NCBI GenBank assembly: GCA_007922225.1
Contig: ML679989.1
Location: 17,673,974-17,737,973, forward strand
Source of the DNA: Emydura subglobosa
Taxonomy: Eukaryota; Chordata; Testudines; Chelidae
DNA: 64,000 nt
Direction of reading: 5' to 3'
Part shown: piece by piece, positions 1 through 13,257 of the stretch
Layout of the letters: each line of letters begins with the position of its first letter
Numbering within the stretch: the first letter of the stretch is position 1
The notes under the pieces: generated by a model
Seen by the model: only the letters and a program-made list of their open reading frames with translations
Database searches by the model: none
What the model was told of the DNA's origin: nothing
Position numbers and translations under genes: made by a program

Positions 1-3000
1 GGAGATAATAACCCTGCTGTGCCTTAGGGGCTGTTGTAAGGCGGTAAAGACTGAGAGGTGCTGCTCAGATGCTACCGCAATAGGGGAAGTACCTAAGTCA
101 TTAGATAAACTGTGTGATCTGTGAACACAAACTATGTTCAGATCCATCCATGCCACTAGCTGTTTACAAGATGGGTTAAATTTGTAATGTAGATAGACAT
201 AAAACTGACTGTGGATGGTTTTTCATATCAAATGAAGACGTTGTTTCTAACTGCTGGTTCTGCGAACTCCTCCAAGGATTTGAAAATCCATCTTCGATTC
301 TTCTGCCTCTTACACCACTGTCTGTGGAAAACAATTCTGTAATTCAAACGATATTTAGCTGACAATTTTGTTGGTGATGTACAAGGTGGATTAGAATCCA
401 CCTTGCTCTCCCATAGCTGCTTTGGTTCTGGGGCTAGCAGTAGGACTGAAAACTTATGAATAAAACAAACAGATTTGATCATAGACACACAAGGGCAGCA
501 GTAGTCACTCCATATTTGCACTGTTTCCATTTTAAGCCTGATTTTGGTCCCCCTATAAAATCTGTAAACAATGGTTGATTGGATTAAAGATTTAGTAGAT
601 TAGGCTTTAGGCCTTGATAGAATTTTTCTACCAAAGTTTAAGGGAATTGAGCAAGGGGCACCTGAATTATAATATCCTAACAGTGGAGATGTTTAATAGA
701 GTCCAGAAAGTCTAACATTTTTGTGTGACACTCTGTAGAAAAGAGAAATTGGAAAGAATAAGATAATGTAGTTTACTGGATTCAACTTCTCAAGATCTAA
801 TGTACAGGATCTAATGTAATCTAAAGATTAGCTGATTACATTTAAACTATGATCTGCCCAGAATTGCTTTATGCTGTTGCAAGTAGCTTTCACCCAAAGT
901 TCTTTTTTCTGGTCCCAACTTTAACAAGTCTGTTATGAAATGATGGGAACTACACAGTAGTGCTGTGTCTGCTTGGAATTACTGATGACAACACTATATT
1001 TGTGGGGGACCTGAGTTCTGGGAAACACCCATCTGTTGAAACCTGCAAGAAAGAATTCATTAACTACCTTAAACATATATGCCTGATGAATACACGGAGG
1101 AAGCTACTAAACTGTTTATAGACTGGGACTCAGATAGGCCCTGATTCAGGAAAGCACTTAAACTCACACACAAGAACTAATAGCTTTCAGGAGGTCTATG
1201 AGTCCCACAACAGTTAGTCTTGTCTCCACTATTGTCAAATGTGCTAATAGAAAATACATCAGGCTAGAGATTTCCCCGCCTCTGCCACCGACTCACTGTG
1301 ATAGTCATCTGACCCACTTACAACCAACGCAGTTGCATGGTGTCCACACAGCAACTTTTTTCACCACACAGCCATGTGCTGTCACTGAGCTTGATCTTTT
1401 GCATTTGCTTTGGTCCTGAACTGTGGTTATCTCAGTGCAAAACTGGGAAAATCTGAAAAGTTTAACTTTAAGCACATACTTTCCTGAACTGGGGCCATAC
1501 TCAGATTGACTTCAGTGGCCATACGTCAGATCCCACATGACAATCCATTGTTTTAGCTAGTACTGTATAATTCTAAAGAAGGTACACCACATTATGCTTA
1601 ACAATATATTAATTGTTACACTGTTTAGGCCTGTGTGGCATTCAATAGTCATGTTAAATTAGGTGGGTTATTTGTAGCTCTGGCTGTTTAATTCAAAGAA
1701 ATTTTGTTATAAATATTTTAATGAAAAGAATATGAAAAAAGAAGACATTTGGCAGCAACCACAATTATCTGGTTATCTCAGCATTACCGGCCTCAAGCAT
1801 TCAAAAATCAAGAGCCTGGGCCCAAAAAATCATTCCATTTTTTAAAATAACAACTTGAGTTCTTTTTATTTGTCTTCTGGTGTTGTAGCCTTTCGGAGGT
1901 CACATTTTCAAGCTTTTCTCCACAACCATGTGGGCCAAAACCTTACTTTTTCACAATGAAAGCTGAGATTACCACACAATCACATTCCTCCAGGAGCTGG
2001 GAATTTGCGATAAAATCAGGAGAGTTGGCAGCACTGTTTGTAGCATAGACAGTGCCTCAGAGGAACAAGCACTGGGCAAGGAGCTTGTCTTCTAGTTGCT
2101 ATGTAAAATGCTGTGCATGCTAATTGCTAACAAATAGCACCTATATCTGAATGGAAGTTGGGGTTTGAACAAGGAGTTGAGCTCAGCAGGAGAAGATGCT
2201 TTTTCTCTTGAGGTCCTAGAACAGAACAAGCATCTTGAGTGTTTAAGAGAAACTATGCAAGTGGCCACAGTCTGGGAAGTGGACACATTGGCTGTTCTGA
2301 AAAAAATCTAATTGAAGAGCCCCAGGAATCTTCCTTTTGCACTGTCATGGTGCATGCATTGACCACTTCCTACAGCCTCCTAGACAAAGACTTCCGGTGC
2401 AACTGCTGATAGCAAGCATAATGACAGTGCAGAAACTTCCCTATGAACATGAGGAAGGAATCTGACAGTCAGCCTCAGCTCAGTCTGCTGCATGCTTTCC
2501 CACTTGTCTCTCTCAGATCTCTGATGTGTGTCATTTATGGCTGATAAACATTGTTTGGCAGATTTGCATCTGTTAGTTTAATTCAGTGCGTTGTGTTGCA
2601 TTTACATGCATTCACTTTTTCTCTCTCTTCACTGAAACATCATGTACTGGCCATTCCTGAAGGCAGGATTCTGGTCTGACCTTGTCAGAAACTGTGATGG
2701 GGATGGTCAGACCTAATGGTCAGAATCATGGTAGTTGAGCCTAGGGGTCAGAACCGGGGGTCAGACCCAGAATCAATAGTGCAAGAAGAGTTGGAGCAAG
2801 GCTGGATTGGGAGCCAGGCTGGAGCAGGACTAGAAACAGGGCTGGAAAAGGTTAAAGCTTGGGGAGTTTCTTGCCACTATCAGTCAGGCGAGAGTTCCAA
2901 GCTGTGAAATGACATTGAGCAGAATGAATGCTCTTCCGCCTGTGAGGCTTATATACAAGCCCTGAGAGTCACCAGATCAGTTCCTGGCTTGTGGATTGGC

Positions 3001-3158
3001 TGGAGCCTAGCACAGGTGACTCATCACCTTACAGATCTGCTGTAGTAAATCCTAACCTCTGCACAGAACTGCTTATATCTGTAAAGGTGCATTTATCTCT
3101 GTGGCTAACGGCTTCCCCCTTCCCCCCAACTGTCGTAATGTTTCTTTTGTGACCTTAG
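1..3158. other. No exon recognised; upstream or intronic DNA of the ENTPD8-like gene
   Basis: This stretch precedes the first visible NTPDase exon. I searched it by eye for the expected apyrase region 1 (a D-A-G-S-S/T-type motif) and for a hydrophobic N-terminal anchor, and saw neither. The first visible exon begins in phase 1, so at least one coding exon must lie upstream, either before base 1 or unrecognised here. The short open frames in this interval have no splice context or family resemblance. Confidence 0.6.
2695..2865. repeat. Degenerate GGTCAG / GGAGCAGG-type repeat
   Basis: The interval contains recurring GGTCAGA and GGAGCA(A/G)G(G/A)CTGGA words in a degenerate tandem arrangement. 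It resembles a low-copy interspersed or tandem repeat of reptile genomes. I cannot name the family. It creates a short open frame that is unlikely to be coding. Confidence 0.35.
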
Positions 3159-6100
3159 GGCCTGGAATCTCCAGCTACTCAGGATCCCCGTGGGAAGCTG
3201 GGAACAGCTTAAAGCCATGCCTGAGCCAGGCAATGAAGGAAATCCCCATCGGCCAGCATGAGCAAACTCCTATCTATTTGGGAGCCACGGCCGGCGTGAG
3301 GCTGCTGAAGTGAGTCAAGGTTTCAGTTAGCCAGGTGCCGATGGCGCATGTTTTATAAACTAGCCTCCCCATCTCTGCTTTATAACGTGGTTCATCCCTG
3401 ACTACACTGGACAGGTAAAGCATTTTAGGTACTAAGGTGGCCTCCGTTATCTAAGCACATCACAGTCTAACTTATTGGTCCTCCCAGCGCCCCTGAGAGG
3501 GAGGGGAGCGCTGTTGTCCCCATTTCACAGATGAGGAGTGGAGGCACAGATCCACAGAGGTATTTCGGTGTCTAAGTCCCATGGATTGACTAGCTCACAG
3601 TCACACAGTCTGTGGTGGAGCAGGGACCTGGACCTGGGTCTCCCAATTTCCAGCCTAGTTCCCTAACCACTGAACCATGCTTCCTCTCTAAGACCTTACA
3701 CTTTGCTTCCCCAGGGCACAACCTGTGTGTGCTCCTCTCCAGCAGTGTGACCAAGCTGGTGATCAGTGCAGTTGGTTGGTGCCGTATTATAGCTGTTATA
3801 CTGTCTTACCCCCAAAATGAGCATCACAGCAGAAGTACTGAGGCTGTTCTCCCTGAGGATTGTTCTTAGGGCCTTTATCATCTAATGTGCTTCTTCCCTC
3901 TTCACCCAGCCTCACCAGTCCCACTGTCTCGGATACTCTGCTTACTGCTGTCACCTCCACGCTGAAGTTGTACCCCTTTGACTTCAAAGGGGCAGAAATT
4001 CTGTCCAGACAAAACGAGGAGGTGTTTGGCTGGGTCACTGTTAACTATCTCCTGGAGAACTTCATCAAGGTAAAGGCTATAGGATTGTCTTAGGACACCT
4101 GTATGAGTTTCCGCTCCGTGCCACTGGTGTGATTCCACTGACTTCAGCAGTGCCGCATCAGCATAAGAGAGAGAAGACCTGCACTGGAAGATTGAAGAGT
4201 GATAAAGTGGAGTTAGTGAAGGGACTGTTAGGGTTCTGCCAATATGGGGCTTCCAACAGTTTTCCAACAGTTCTTAAACACTGCTTAAACTCAATTACGG
4301 CCAGTCTATATTATAATAGCGTTTGGCTGGCCAGTGTGGAAGGGGTCAAACTGTTACGATCAGGCTAAAAGAATGGCTGCCCTAGCATAGGCTTCTACAG
4401 ATGTGTACGTGCTGCTCTCTGCACCATAACCCACATGAAAATTTGTCCAGGATTTAAAAGAGTTTGTGAGCCGAAGCAAATCTGGCCTAAGATTCAGGGA
4501 TTGTTTAAAACAAAAAAAACCAAGGTGACCCTTAGTCTTGCAGCTCTTGCTCAGACAGTAACCACCACCAGCTTTCCTCATTGTTGTTCCAGACTGGTGG
4601 TCACTTGGTTCTGTTCAGTTACCTCTCAGGACTTGCTGGAGACAGTGAACAGAATTCAGATCTTTTTTGCTCCAGCAGCACAGGCTCCTAGCATTTCAGC
4701 TCAGGTAAAATCTCCTTTAGACGTGGTAGTACTGAGGCTGTGAGCAGTTCCGACTTTACCTAGTAGAGGGCAGTGTTGTGCCGATCTCCATGCACCCTCA
4801 CTTTCCAGCCAGTTCATTACAATTTCTTTTGCTCTGTGCTAAGGCTGTACAGGTACAGAACCCTGCATTCCCAAACAGGCAGCGCTGGATAAGGGTATAA
4901 TAGCAAACACACAAGATCCATCCCAGAAACAAAATTGCTCCAAGAATCTAAATGATTATATCAGTTCATACTCATTTGGCTGCACAGTGTGGCATCACTT
5001 AACAGCTTTGCTTGATTCAAAAATCACAATTCAGTGTAAAGACCTGAGACTCCTAGATGTCCTGCGAGGGCTTAAAGGTTGTGCCTATGTTCCAGTGGAA
5101 AGCTGATTTTGCTAGATGTGCAGTAAAGCTTTGGAAAATTCCATGGGTGACTGGGTCTCTTGTTAATGTGGGTACTGCCTATTGTTCTCATTATTCAAAC
5201 AGATACCGCTGCCACCAATACAGAAATAGCAGCAAGAGAGAAAATCTCAGCAGAAAACTGAAGGAAGGGAAGCTGCTGATGGGGAGAAATGGCAGGGGCT
5301 GCAGAGGCAGTGGCTGGCACATCTGACAGGGACAGATGTAGTGTTGATTTGCCAGCTCCTTCCTATTCACTGCATCTGAGCTCAGATATTCTCAGGTGTA
5401 TGGGATGTTATTTGTAAAATCTACCTCCCTGGTTCCCTTTTATCTAGTACGGCTGGACTGGACGATGGAGCCATTCCAGGAAGAGAACAGTCGGAGTCAT
5501 TACCATAGGAGGAGCCTCAACCCAGATCACTTTCAAGATCAAAGAAAGGAGCACAGCTCCTGAGAATGAGGTGACGCTACAGTTGTACGGGAAAGCACAC
5601 AGGGTCTACACCCACCACTTCCAGTGCTATGGCAGGGACCAGCTCCTCAAGAGGCTGCTGTTGAAAGTCATACAAGTGAGTGTATCATACTCAGGTGCTT
5701 CATGTTTTCTTCAAAGCTGTAACGTTAAATGAATATAATTTACGGCAATGTATGTACATAGGCGGGTAATCTCAGACACCATCTTTAATGCAGGGGGTTG
5801 CTTATGAGTATACAGGCATAAGATACAAGCATTGTTTATAGTGTGCATAAAATGCATGTCTGTGGCATGAACACAGACATATAATTAGGCTTGGAAGGAT
5901 TATATTTTTATCATTAAATGTCAATTTCACTGTACCCACACAAAAATATTTCCATTGATGATAATTGACATTTACAGATAGGCAAAGTAGGAAAAACGCT
6001 GCTTAAGAACTTATTAAAGTTTGGTTTAAGGATATTTTCTTTGTACATTTGGATGTGATGGTGACAATTTGTATTTTTAACAGCTATAAAGCTTTAACTT

Positions 6101-9100
6101 TTTTGAATCTCAACACCTACTGCCATTAAATAATTACTGTCTGCCCCCCACAATTTCCTGCAACTGTGAAAGATGAAATTAAAAATAGAAAAAATGCTTA
6201 AAAATAAACATCAATATCCCCCACAAAATTATATATATTAAAAAATTGAATTCTGCCAAGCCTATCTCTACTTCATGGCTTCTGAGCGATATGTGTACTG
6301 CATACATGGCAGTATGAACACTGTGTACTGTATGTATGAGTAACACACATACAGGCTAAGAACCAATCAATTGCATCTCCCTATGAGGAGCTGCCCTCAT
6401 TTTAGGCCCAGATTTAACTCTCTCCTGCAGAGAAACCTGCTCTGCCCCATTTGCGTTACCATGGAGTGATGGGAATCAGAAATACCGGCTCTTCAGTGAC
6501 CTGCTACATGGCCATGCCTGCAAAGGGCTCATCAGGAAATGAGGCTTCCAGCCCAAAATGCTAGTCCTAGGTATGGTACGACCTATTATCATAGCATCTG
6601 AGCAGCGTCTCACAATCTTTAATGGGAGGTAAGGCAGAGCTATTCTTCCCATTGTACAGATGAGGAACTGAGTCCCGGGGAGACAAAGTGAAATGCCCAG
6701 GTCACACAAGATGTTTGTGGCAAAGCCACAATTGAACCCAGGTCTCCCACACCTCAAGCTAGTGGTCTAACAACTGGACGATTCTTTCTTTTGAGTCAGC
6801 TTAAAGAATCAGTGTGCTGAGAGCTTCAGCATAGTAATTAACCAAATTCCCAGCGGTGTCTCCCCAGTCTCAGAAGGCTGAGAAGAGTTTTGGCAGAGGG
6901 ATCTCTTATCTTTAGTGTTGGACTGGACTGATTGGGATAAAATATGAACTGAACATTCATCCCAAACTCAGGTGGCCTGTTCTTAAAACTTTGATAAAAA
7001 TCTGACCTTTGAAAATTCTTTAACTTCCCAGTGGGTCTGCATGTCTGCCTTGCACTGGGAAGGGGAGGGTCAGAGAAGCTGTATTTCTGGTCTGACAAGA
7101 AGGACTAGGAATCTTACAAGAGGCATGTTTGCTAAATTCCCACCCGCAAGTCCCGGTCCTACAAGGTGCCAAAACACTTGCAGTTCCCACTGAAGTCTGC
7201 GGGAGCTGAGAATATTCAGTATCATGCAAGTTTAAGCCCCAACTTTGCAGAAGGTTAGATAGTTTGGATGAGCATATGAATGGCTGGGGGCTTGGTTTAT
7301 GCAAAGCTTTTAAAATCCACCCTTCTCTATTATAACACTGGCATGTTGAATCCAAACTCTCCTTAGTTTCATTGTATTTTGTTGTCATTTGAAAAGTCCT
7401 GTTCCGACTCCAGGACTGTCTTTCGCTCTCTGTACTCCTGTTTATTCTATCCCTATAGGACCATGGCTATGTGACAAATGTGTCTAATCCCTGCTGGCCT
7501 CTCTCCTATTCCCGGGAAGTTCGGTTTGGTTCTGTGCATGCTGGGCCCTGCACTGCCAGTAGCACTGTGTTAAGAACACCTACCTCTGAAGATGTGTTTC
7601 ATATAAGTGGCTCCAGCAACTCTTCTGCCTGCAGGAAACTCATAGGAAGTTTGTTCAATTCCTCCTCGTTTTGCGTCTTCTCACAGTGTTCCCCAAATGA
7701 AGTTTTCCAGCCCAATATAACTAGATTTCAGGTAAGCTCTCCATTACATTAGAGTGTGCTTTAAGCATGGTGCTCGTAAGAGATGGACGGAGCTCAACAT
7801 CTAATAAATATTGTAAGCTTGACTAGTGTGTATTAGTGCTCTGCCCTCTGCTTGGTGGAATTGGAATTGATCTGGGTAGCATATGTGTGCAGCGCTGCCC
7901 TCTAATGGACGGAATGGGACCCGTTCAACTGTGTGTCATAGGACCTACACTAATAACAGCAACAGATTCTTTTTTAGCTCAAATGGTAGAGATCTACTGT
8001 CAAGCCAAGAGGATCTGACTGTACCCCACTATGAGGTTCCACACAGTGGTAGCTTTCTGGTTAGTGACAGCTCTCAAGTGTCTAAGTGGGCACGGATTTA
8101 ATGAACCAGAGAGCCGTCATATGTGTCAGCATGGTTTACTCAGTAGACCTCTAGGCTAGAAGGCTTTCACTTCAAGTGCCACGGTGGAACATAGGCTTAT
8201 GCTGTCTGAGCCTGCCATGAAGTACCAGGGGAGTGGGGTACTGTGTTTCTGGAGGTGCTATTCTTTCTCATATTTCCTTATTGTCCAGGTGGAAGCTATA
8301 GATCCTCTGGCACTTTCTAAACATAGTGTAGGGAAAGACTTTGATGTTCTGCCCAACATCGCCTCTCTGAACCACGGGTTTTAGTGTCCAGAGTCATGTG
8401 GGAGACAGGACTGAACAAATGACTGCAGCAGCTACTGTACTGCTGGTACCTCACTCACCTGCCTGCAACAAGTTCTTGGAAAGCTTGAGCATGAAAGGTG
8501 CTAGATGAGACCAGACTCTCTCCTAGGCTCTGGATCTGTGTCTAGCAGCTGCAGCCACATCTTTACCATACAAGCTACAAGGGAAAGTAATTCAATGTGA
8601 TAGCTGGAGGACCAGATTAACCAGTTACCCTACTCTTGGCATAGGGAGCCCCCACCGGACTCTTGGTGTGTGGGGCATATTGGAGGCATTTCAAGGCTAG
8701 CAGTGAGAGGGGCTGGGAAAATGTCCAGGATGGTTCTGCAGCCCAGTGATTCCCTGCTGCTGCAGGCCCCAGGTGGGGTCTGGTGCTGAAGACCACAAGG
8801 GCTGCCCTAGTCTGTGCTAACAGCCAGAAAAGCTGCTTCCCAGAGACATTTCTATTGTATGCACCTTTGCTCAATAACCAGGTGTAATGAATTCTGCTTG
8901 ATCTCCTGGTGCATGTCATGGAGACACAGCTACCAAACACAGACGTATTGGGGGGAGAGTTCTGGAAACATGCATATACACTATCACGTCACTGCCTTGC
9001 TTTATTCATCCTACAAACGGGCTGAATTTTCTAATGATGATTTTTGCTGTTGTTCTAGGTGATTTCTGAGGCCCTGGACTTTGTGAAGAAAATGATGCCA

Positions 9101-12100
9101 TCTACCGACCTGGGACAGGCAGTTGACTCATTCTGTGGGATGTCTATGGAAGAGGTGACTGAGAGCTAATCCAATTGTATGGGTGGGGATAAGTGAGGCA
9201 GGCAAAGCTTTCAGGGTTAAAACCTGTCTCAGACCTTCAGTTCCCCTTGAAAGCTCTGCCAGCAGGTGACCTCAGCAAAGGGGGTCGTGGGGTTCTCTTG
9301 AGTGCTGGGTTAAAGATCTAGCCCATTTCCAAAGCCTTGTGACTTTCAAGAAATGGGATCCAGTGAATGCAAAATTAGCCCCAAACCATCTCACAACTCA
9401 GTGGGCCAAATTGTGCTGTTGGTCACAGTCGGGCTGAGCAGAGTGACTCCACTGGTGCAACTGAGAAGCAAGCCCAGCTGATTTATTATTTGGCTCTTTT
9501 GTCAGATGCCCTTATCAATAGGAGCTATTCTTGTCTCCATGCATGCAGGCAGGGACTATTCTGCCTCTGTCTGTATAGCTCATGAGGCAATCACCTGTCC
9601 ATACATGGTACCATGGGGATGGGTATGATGAGCCTTTCCTTGTACGCTTCGTAAAGCATTGCACAAGCCCCTGCTCCACCTTAAGGCAGAGAGAGAGAAA
9701 GTACTAGGAGCAGACACACTCTCCAACCTTCTCGATGGCCTGGATTTGTTTCCAGCTTCTGACAACAGCTAAGTGTAACAAGTCCTGCTTGGTCTAGCCA
9801 GGCCAGGTTTCTGAAAAAGCTCAGGACCAGATTTCCAAGGGCTGAACACCCACAATCAGGGCCAGGCTTTCAGAGGAGCTCAGCACCCAACTTCTGCACA
9901 GGTTGCGTGCTTTTAAAAATCAGGCCATGATTGCCAATGCTTGAGTCCTTCTAAGAATTCTAGCCATTGTGCATATCCTCCTGGTGGAAATGTTTCCCGC
10001 TCATTGCTAATGCCAGCAAGATGTGGCCCAAATGGTTCGGCGGTTTAGGCTGGCGTGGCATGTAGGTGCCATCAAGCTTTGAATGGGATTTATCTTCAGG
10101 GGAGGCACATAGGCTGTTTTGTACTGTATGGTTGGGACGTCTCTGTGAGATCCCAGGTTATAAAAAAAAAGAATCTCCCGCAAATGTCAAAATGTGTCCA
10201 GTCTACATTTGTCTATTTGTATTTTACATTTTTATCACTGCTGTGTAGTTGTTCTGTAGCTTCCTGAGTGCTCAGCATTGGACAATAAGTAAATTGTGCT
10301 GAACAAATAGGGTCCCTGACTTTGATATAATCAGTACAGTGTTATGCAGAAGAGATAAATCACCCATGGGTGCTGTGATCCAAGCCCTCTCCCTGTGCTT
10401 CTCATTCAATCAAGTGCTCCTTCCTTTGTATTCAGGAGTAGAAAGGGGATCCTGACTGGCTCTCTGTATTTTACTCTTTTTCTTTCTATTTAAAGATATC
10501 ATCTCCTCTCGTTCTCTCCCACATGAAGCACTCCATTACATGAGGTCCTTCAACACAAAGGAGGCCCATGTAGATCCTTCCCTTGGGAATTCAAGAGATT
10601 TTGCTTTGAAAAGACAAATAATTTTTTAAGTGATTTGGATGAAGAAGGGTCACTCCCTTTTCTGACTGTGAAAGAAAAGCCTCCCGCTCAGCAGGCTGCA
10701 GGAAGCATTCACTTCACAGACATAAATAAGACACTTGAGAGCATTCCTGAGCATTGCTGCAGTTCACCACCCAGTTGCACAGAGCCACAAGGGCTGGGTT
10801 TTACCATACTAGGAGGCTTCGGAAATGCAATTAGTGAATATTTACCTGTCTAACTTCTTTTGCAAATGCCATTAGCTGAGCAAGAGATCCCAGATGAGAC
10901 CAGACAGACTCGCTGATCACTGCTATGTATCCACATTCATCTACCATCTAAGTACAAGGGGATACTTGTTTGACTTGGACAGCTCTGGCCAGATTACATT
11001 CCAGGAGAAGGTCAGTAATATAGTATGTGATGCTTTAGATAACAGATATCTCTTTGGTGAGGTAAATAAAAGTACCTGGGAGGGGTATGTCCTCTCCCAT
11101 GACTATTTTTTGTGATAACTTACACAGATGCTGGCATTTCTGGCTGGCAGCAGTTCCTCTCAAGGAAAAGTGATGGGGAAAAATAGTTTGGATAAAATAA
11201 AAAATGGATCCCAAACAGTCAGAACCTGAGCTATGCAGCTATACCCCAGTGCTATATTTTAATAAAATAAAGTCACTAGTTTGACAAGCAGGACCATCGA
11301 CTAACCCACAGAAAGATGATACTCTCTGTCAGTCACTGTTGCAAAACGTGACAGACATCATGAATGAATGGGTCAAAATTCCAACCCTGGCATCGAGCAA
11401 TTAGTCATCTGTTGGAATGCAGTGTGATGTAGGGCAGAGGACACCATTCCAGGTGGTAGATCAGGGAAGGTGGCCTGAAGATAATTTAAAACAAAGAGCA
11501 AAAGGACAACTTTGTGGTTTTCTGAGTTGAAAGATGGGCCTGAGACCAAAAAAAATCCTAATCCGTTTCTGGTTATTGAATGCTTTGCAAAGCTTGGGAG
11601 TGTTCACATCTAGAGAGCTAGCATGATCTGTCACAGAGCCTGTGGCCAGCTGTGAAATTTGGGTTCAGATTCTGAATTCTCTAGAGGAGAGGGGAGATTG
11701 GTTAGACACATCTTTTAAAAAAAAGTCACACCTCTGCCCTTCCTGCCTTTGGCCAGGACTGGAAGCAGAAGTGTCCTGGAGGAACTAGTAACCTCTTGAG
11801 AAAGCCTGGTCTCTTGAGACTTCTAATCCAATTCTGAGATCAAAGAAACTGGGATAAAGTGAACTAAGCTTTGGGTCTGGACATTAAGATGTCTGTCTGA
11901 AATTCCAGACTTGACCGTCACCTGTCACTAGTCCTTTGCCATGGACCCACACTTCCTCTGCTGTTTTGTTTCACTAGGTTGGTAACACATCACCTGGCTG
12001 GGCTCTTGGGTACATGCTGAATCTGACGAATACCATCCCAGAGGATAAACTGAGATTCCTGAAAGGGATCGAATATGGGGTCTGGCCCTTGCTCTTCATC

Positions 12101-12196
12101 CTCTTTGTCTTGCTGCTCACTGGCTCTTTCGCACGCATCGCCTATCGTGTGATGGCGAAGGACAACAGGCAGGATGGCATCTTAGAAGAACTCTGA
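3159..12196 (+). CDS. ENTPD8: ENTPD8-like ecto-nucleoside triphosphate diphosphohydrolase, 5' partial, catalytic residues altered
   Basis: Seven exons join in frame with AG/GT borders: 3159-3309, 3910-4069, 5448-5675, 7459-7731, 9059-9154, 10876-11010 and 11978-12196 (TGA). They encode about 419 residues. NTPDases are ecto-enzymes that hydrolyse extracellular nucleotides. Family marks are apyrase region 2 (GATAGVRLL, exon 1), region 3 (FGWVTVNYLLENF, exon 2), region 4 (IGGASTQITF, exon 3), the paired-cysteine region (NPCWPLSY and GPCTAS, exon 4), the GWALGYMLNLTN block and a C-terminal membrane helix (exon 7). The family is usually near 500 residues, so about 75-80 N-terminal residues with anchor 1 and apyrase region 1 are missing from view. 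Oddities: the Asp of region 4 is Thr (codon 5502-5504), a Gly after the Glu pair of region 3 is absent, and the F-x-A-F-S-x-F-Y-Y block is not recognisable at the exon 4/5 junction. There are no internal stops. ENTPD8 fits better than ENTPD2 by recalled resemblance, but the paralogue is not certain. Confidence 0.8.
3475..3690 (+). repeat. MIR-type SINE fragment
   Basis: This has the MIR core order: a CCCATTTCACAGATGAGGA-like block, a GAGGCACAG block, a CTCACAGTCACACAG block, then GACCTGGGTCTCCC and CTAACCACTGAACCATGC. It lies in the intron after the first visible NTPDase exon. Confidence 0.8.
6595..6780 (+). repeat. MIR-type SINE fragment
   Basis: The same ordered MIR blocks are visible: CATTGTACAGATGAGGAAC, GGTCACACAAG, TTGAACCCAGGTCTCCC and a final CTAGTGGTCTAACAACTGGA. 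It lies in an NTPDase intron. Confidence 0.75.
9800..9935. repeat. Amniote 'CAGATTTCCAAGGGCTGAACACCC'-class interspersed repeat
   Basis: There are two tandem phrases of the type 'ccagattt/caggctttc...gagctcagcaccc', followed by AAAATCAGGCC. Similar phrases occur at 21760-21815 and 43215-43395. It is a recurrent non-coding repeat of reptile and bird genomes, and I do not know its family name. Confidence 0.4.
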
Positions 12197-12574
12197 CTGT
12201 TGTTCCAGGGATTGTCAGCTCTCAGCAGAGGGCAGTTACAGGATAAAGAGAGTGTCTGGCCAGAAGAGACAAAAGATTCTCCTGTGAGACTTCTGAGATT
12301 TAACGGGCGCTTTCCACCTGCTGCTAGACTGCAGCATTGTAGAGATAGCGGACCTTGTTTTGCAGTATATCGGGGATTCCAGCTAGCTGGCAAGCTGGGC
12401 TCATTCCATCTGCTAGACTGCAGCATTTTAAATTGTGCTGTTTTTGCTTTGCCTTTTATTGTGAGTATAGAATGTTACATTCTGTTTCATGGTCAAGATT
12501 CTGCCACTGCTCAGCAGAAGTTCCAGCCCTGTCCAACATCATCCAGATCAGGCGGCCATTTTTCAAAATTTGAG

Positions 12575-12805
12575 AGAGACAAAGTGGGTGAGTTAGCATC
12601 TTCTATTGAACCAACTTCTGTTGGTGAGAGAGACAAGCCCGCATGCTACACAGAGCTCTTCTTTCAGGAGGAAGAGACCTGAAGAAGAGCTTTGTGCAGC
12701 TCAGAAGCATGCCCCTTTCAGTAATTGAAGGCAATAAAAGATATTCCTTCACTCATGTCTCTCATATTCTGGAACCAATACAGCTACAACAACACTGCAA
12801 AGAAC
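12575..12805. repeat. Interspersed repeat with inverted ends downstream of the NTPDase stop
   Basis: The left part reads GACAAAGTGGGTGAG...CAACTTCTGTTGGTGAGAG and the right part reads AATAAAAGATATTCC...GTCTCTCATATTCTGG. The ends are roughly inverted copies. I recognise it as a widespread reptile repeat but cannot name the family. It supplies an AATAAA at 12733-12738 that could be used as a poly(A) signal by the upstream gene. This is unproven. Confidence 0.5.
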
Positions 12806-13084
12806 ATTTTTTAAAATCCTTGAACTTTAAAACACCCTTTGTCTGGCACTCCCCCTGCGCTGAGTTCCACAATGTTTCATTGTTCATTGTCTGTCCTAAC
12901 AGACAAACACTGCAATCATATTCCAGCCCGGGTTACGTCCATCCATACCCTATCTCCAGCCATTGTGAACAAAGATAGGTTTCCTTTGGTAATCTTGGCA
13001 GATTAATATTTATATGAGTCTCTTTGTGCCTTTCTCCCTTTCTGTCCAACTAAATCTATTTTTGTCCTCCAGTATTAAGTGGAA

Positions 13085-13252
13085 AGAAAGGAACTTGGGT
13101 AGCAGCCAATGCTCTTACTGCCATAACAAGACTCTTAAGGCTATTAACAATAAAACAAACAACCCTGAAAGCACAATCCATGCCAATAACATTAGTGTGA
13201 TCATCCCTGAGGGAGCAGAGCCAGGTAATTTAAGAATACTGAAGGGCTGGGT
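13085..13252. repeat. 5' flank of the ficolin A locus, duplicated at 31140-31320
   Basis: Words are shared in the same order with 31140-31320: GTGGAAAG(A)AAGGAAC, CTTAAGGCTA / TCTAAGGCTACAAAC, GCACAATCCATGCC / AAGCAATCCATGCCG and an ending near AGTG(T)GAT. This indicates that the duplication that produced the decayed ficolin copy began well upstream of the gene. Confidence 0.5.
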
Positions 13253-13257
13253 GTCAC

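Noticed and set aside
12200..12682. 160-codon open frame just after the NTPDase stop
   Set aside because: There is no ATG-associated context or domain. The second half is the interspersed repeat at 12575-12805, and it reads as 3' UTR or intergenic DNA.
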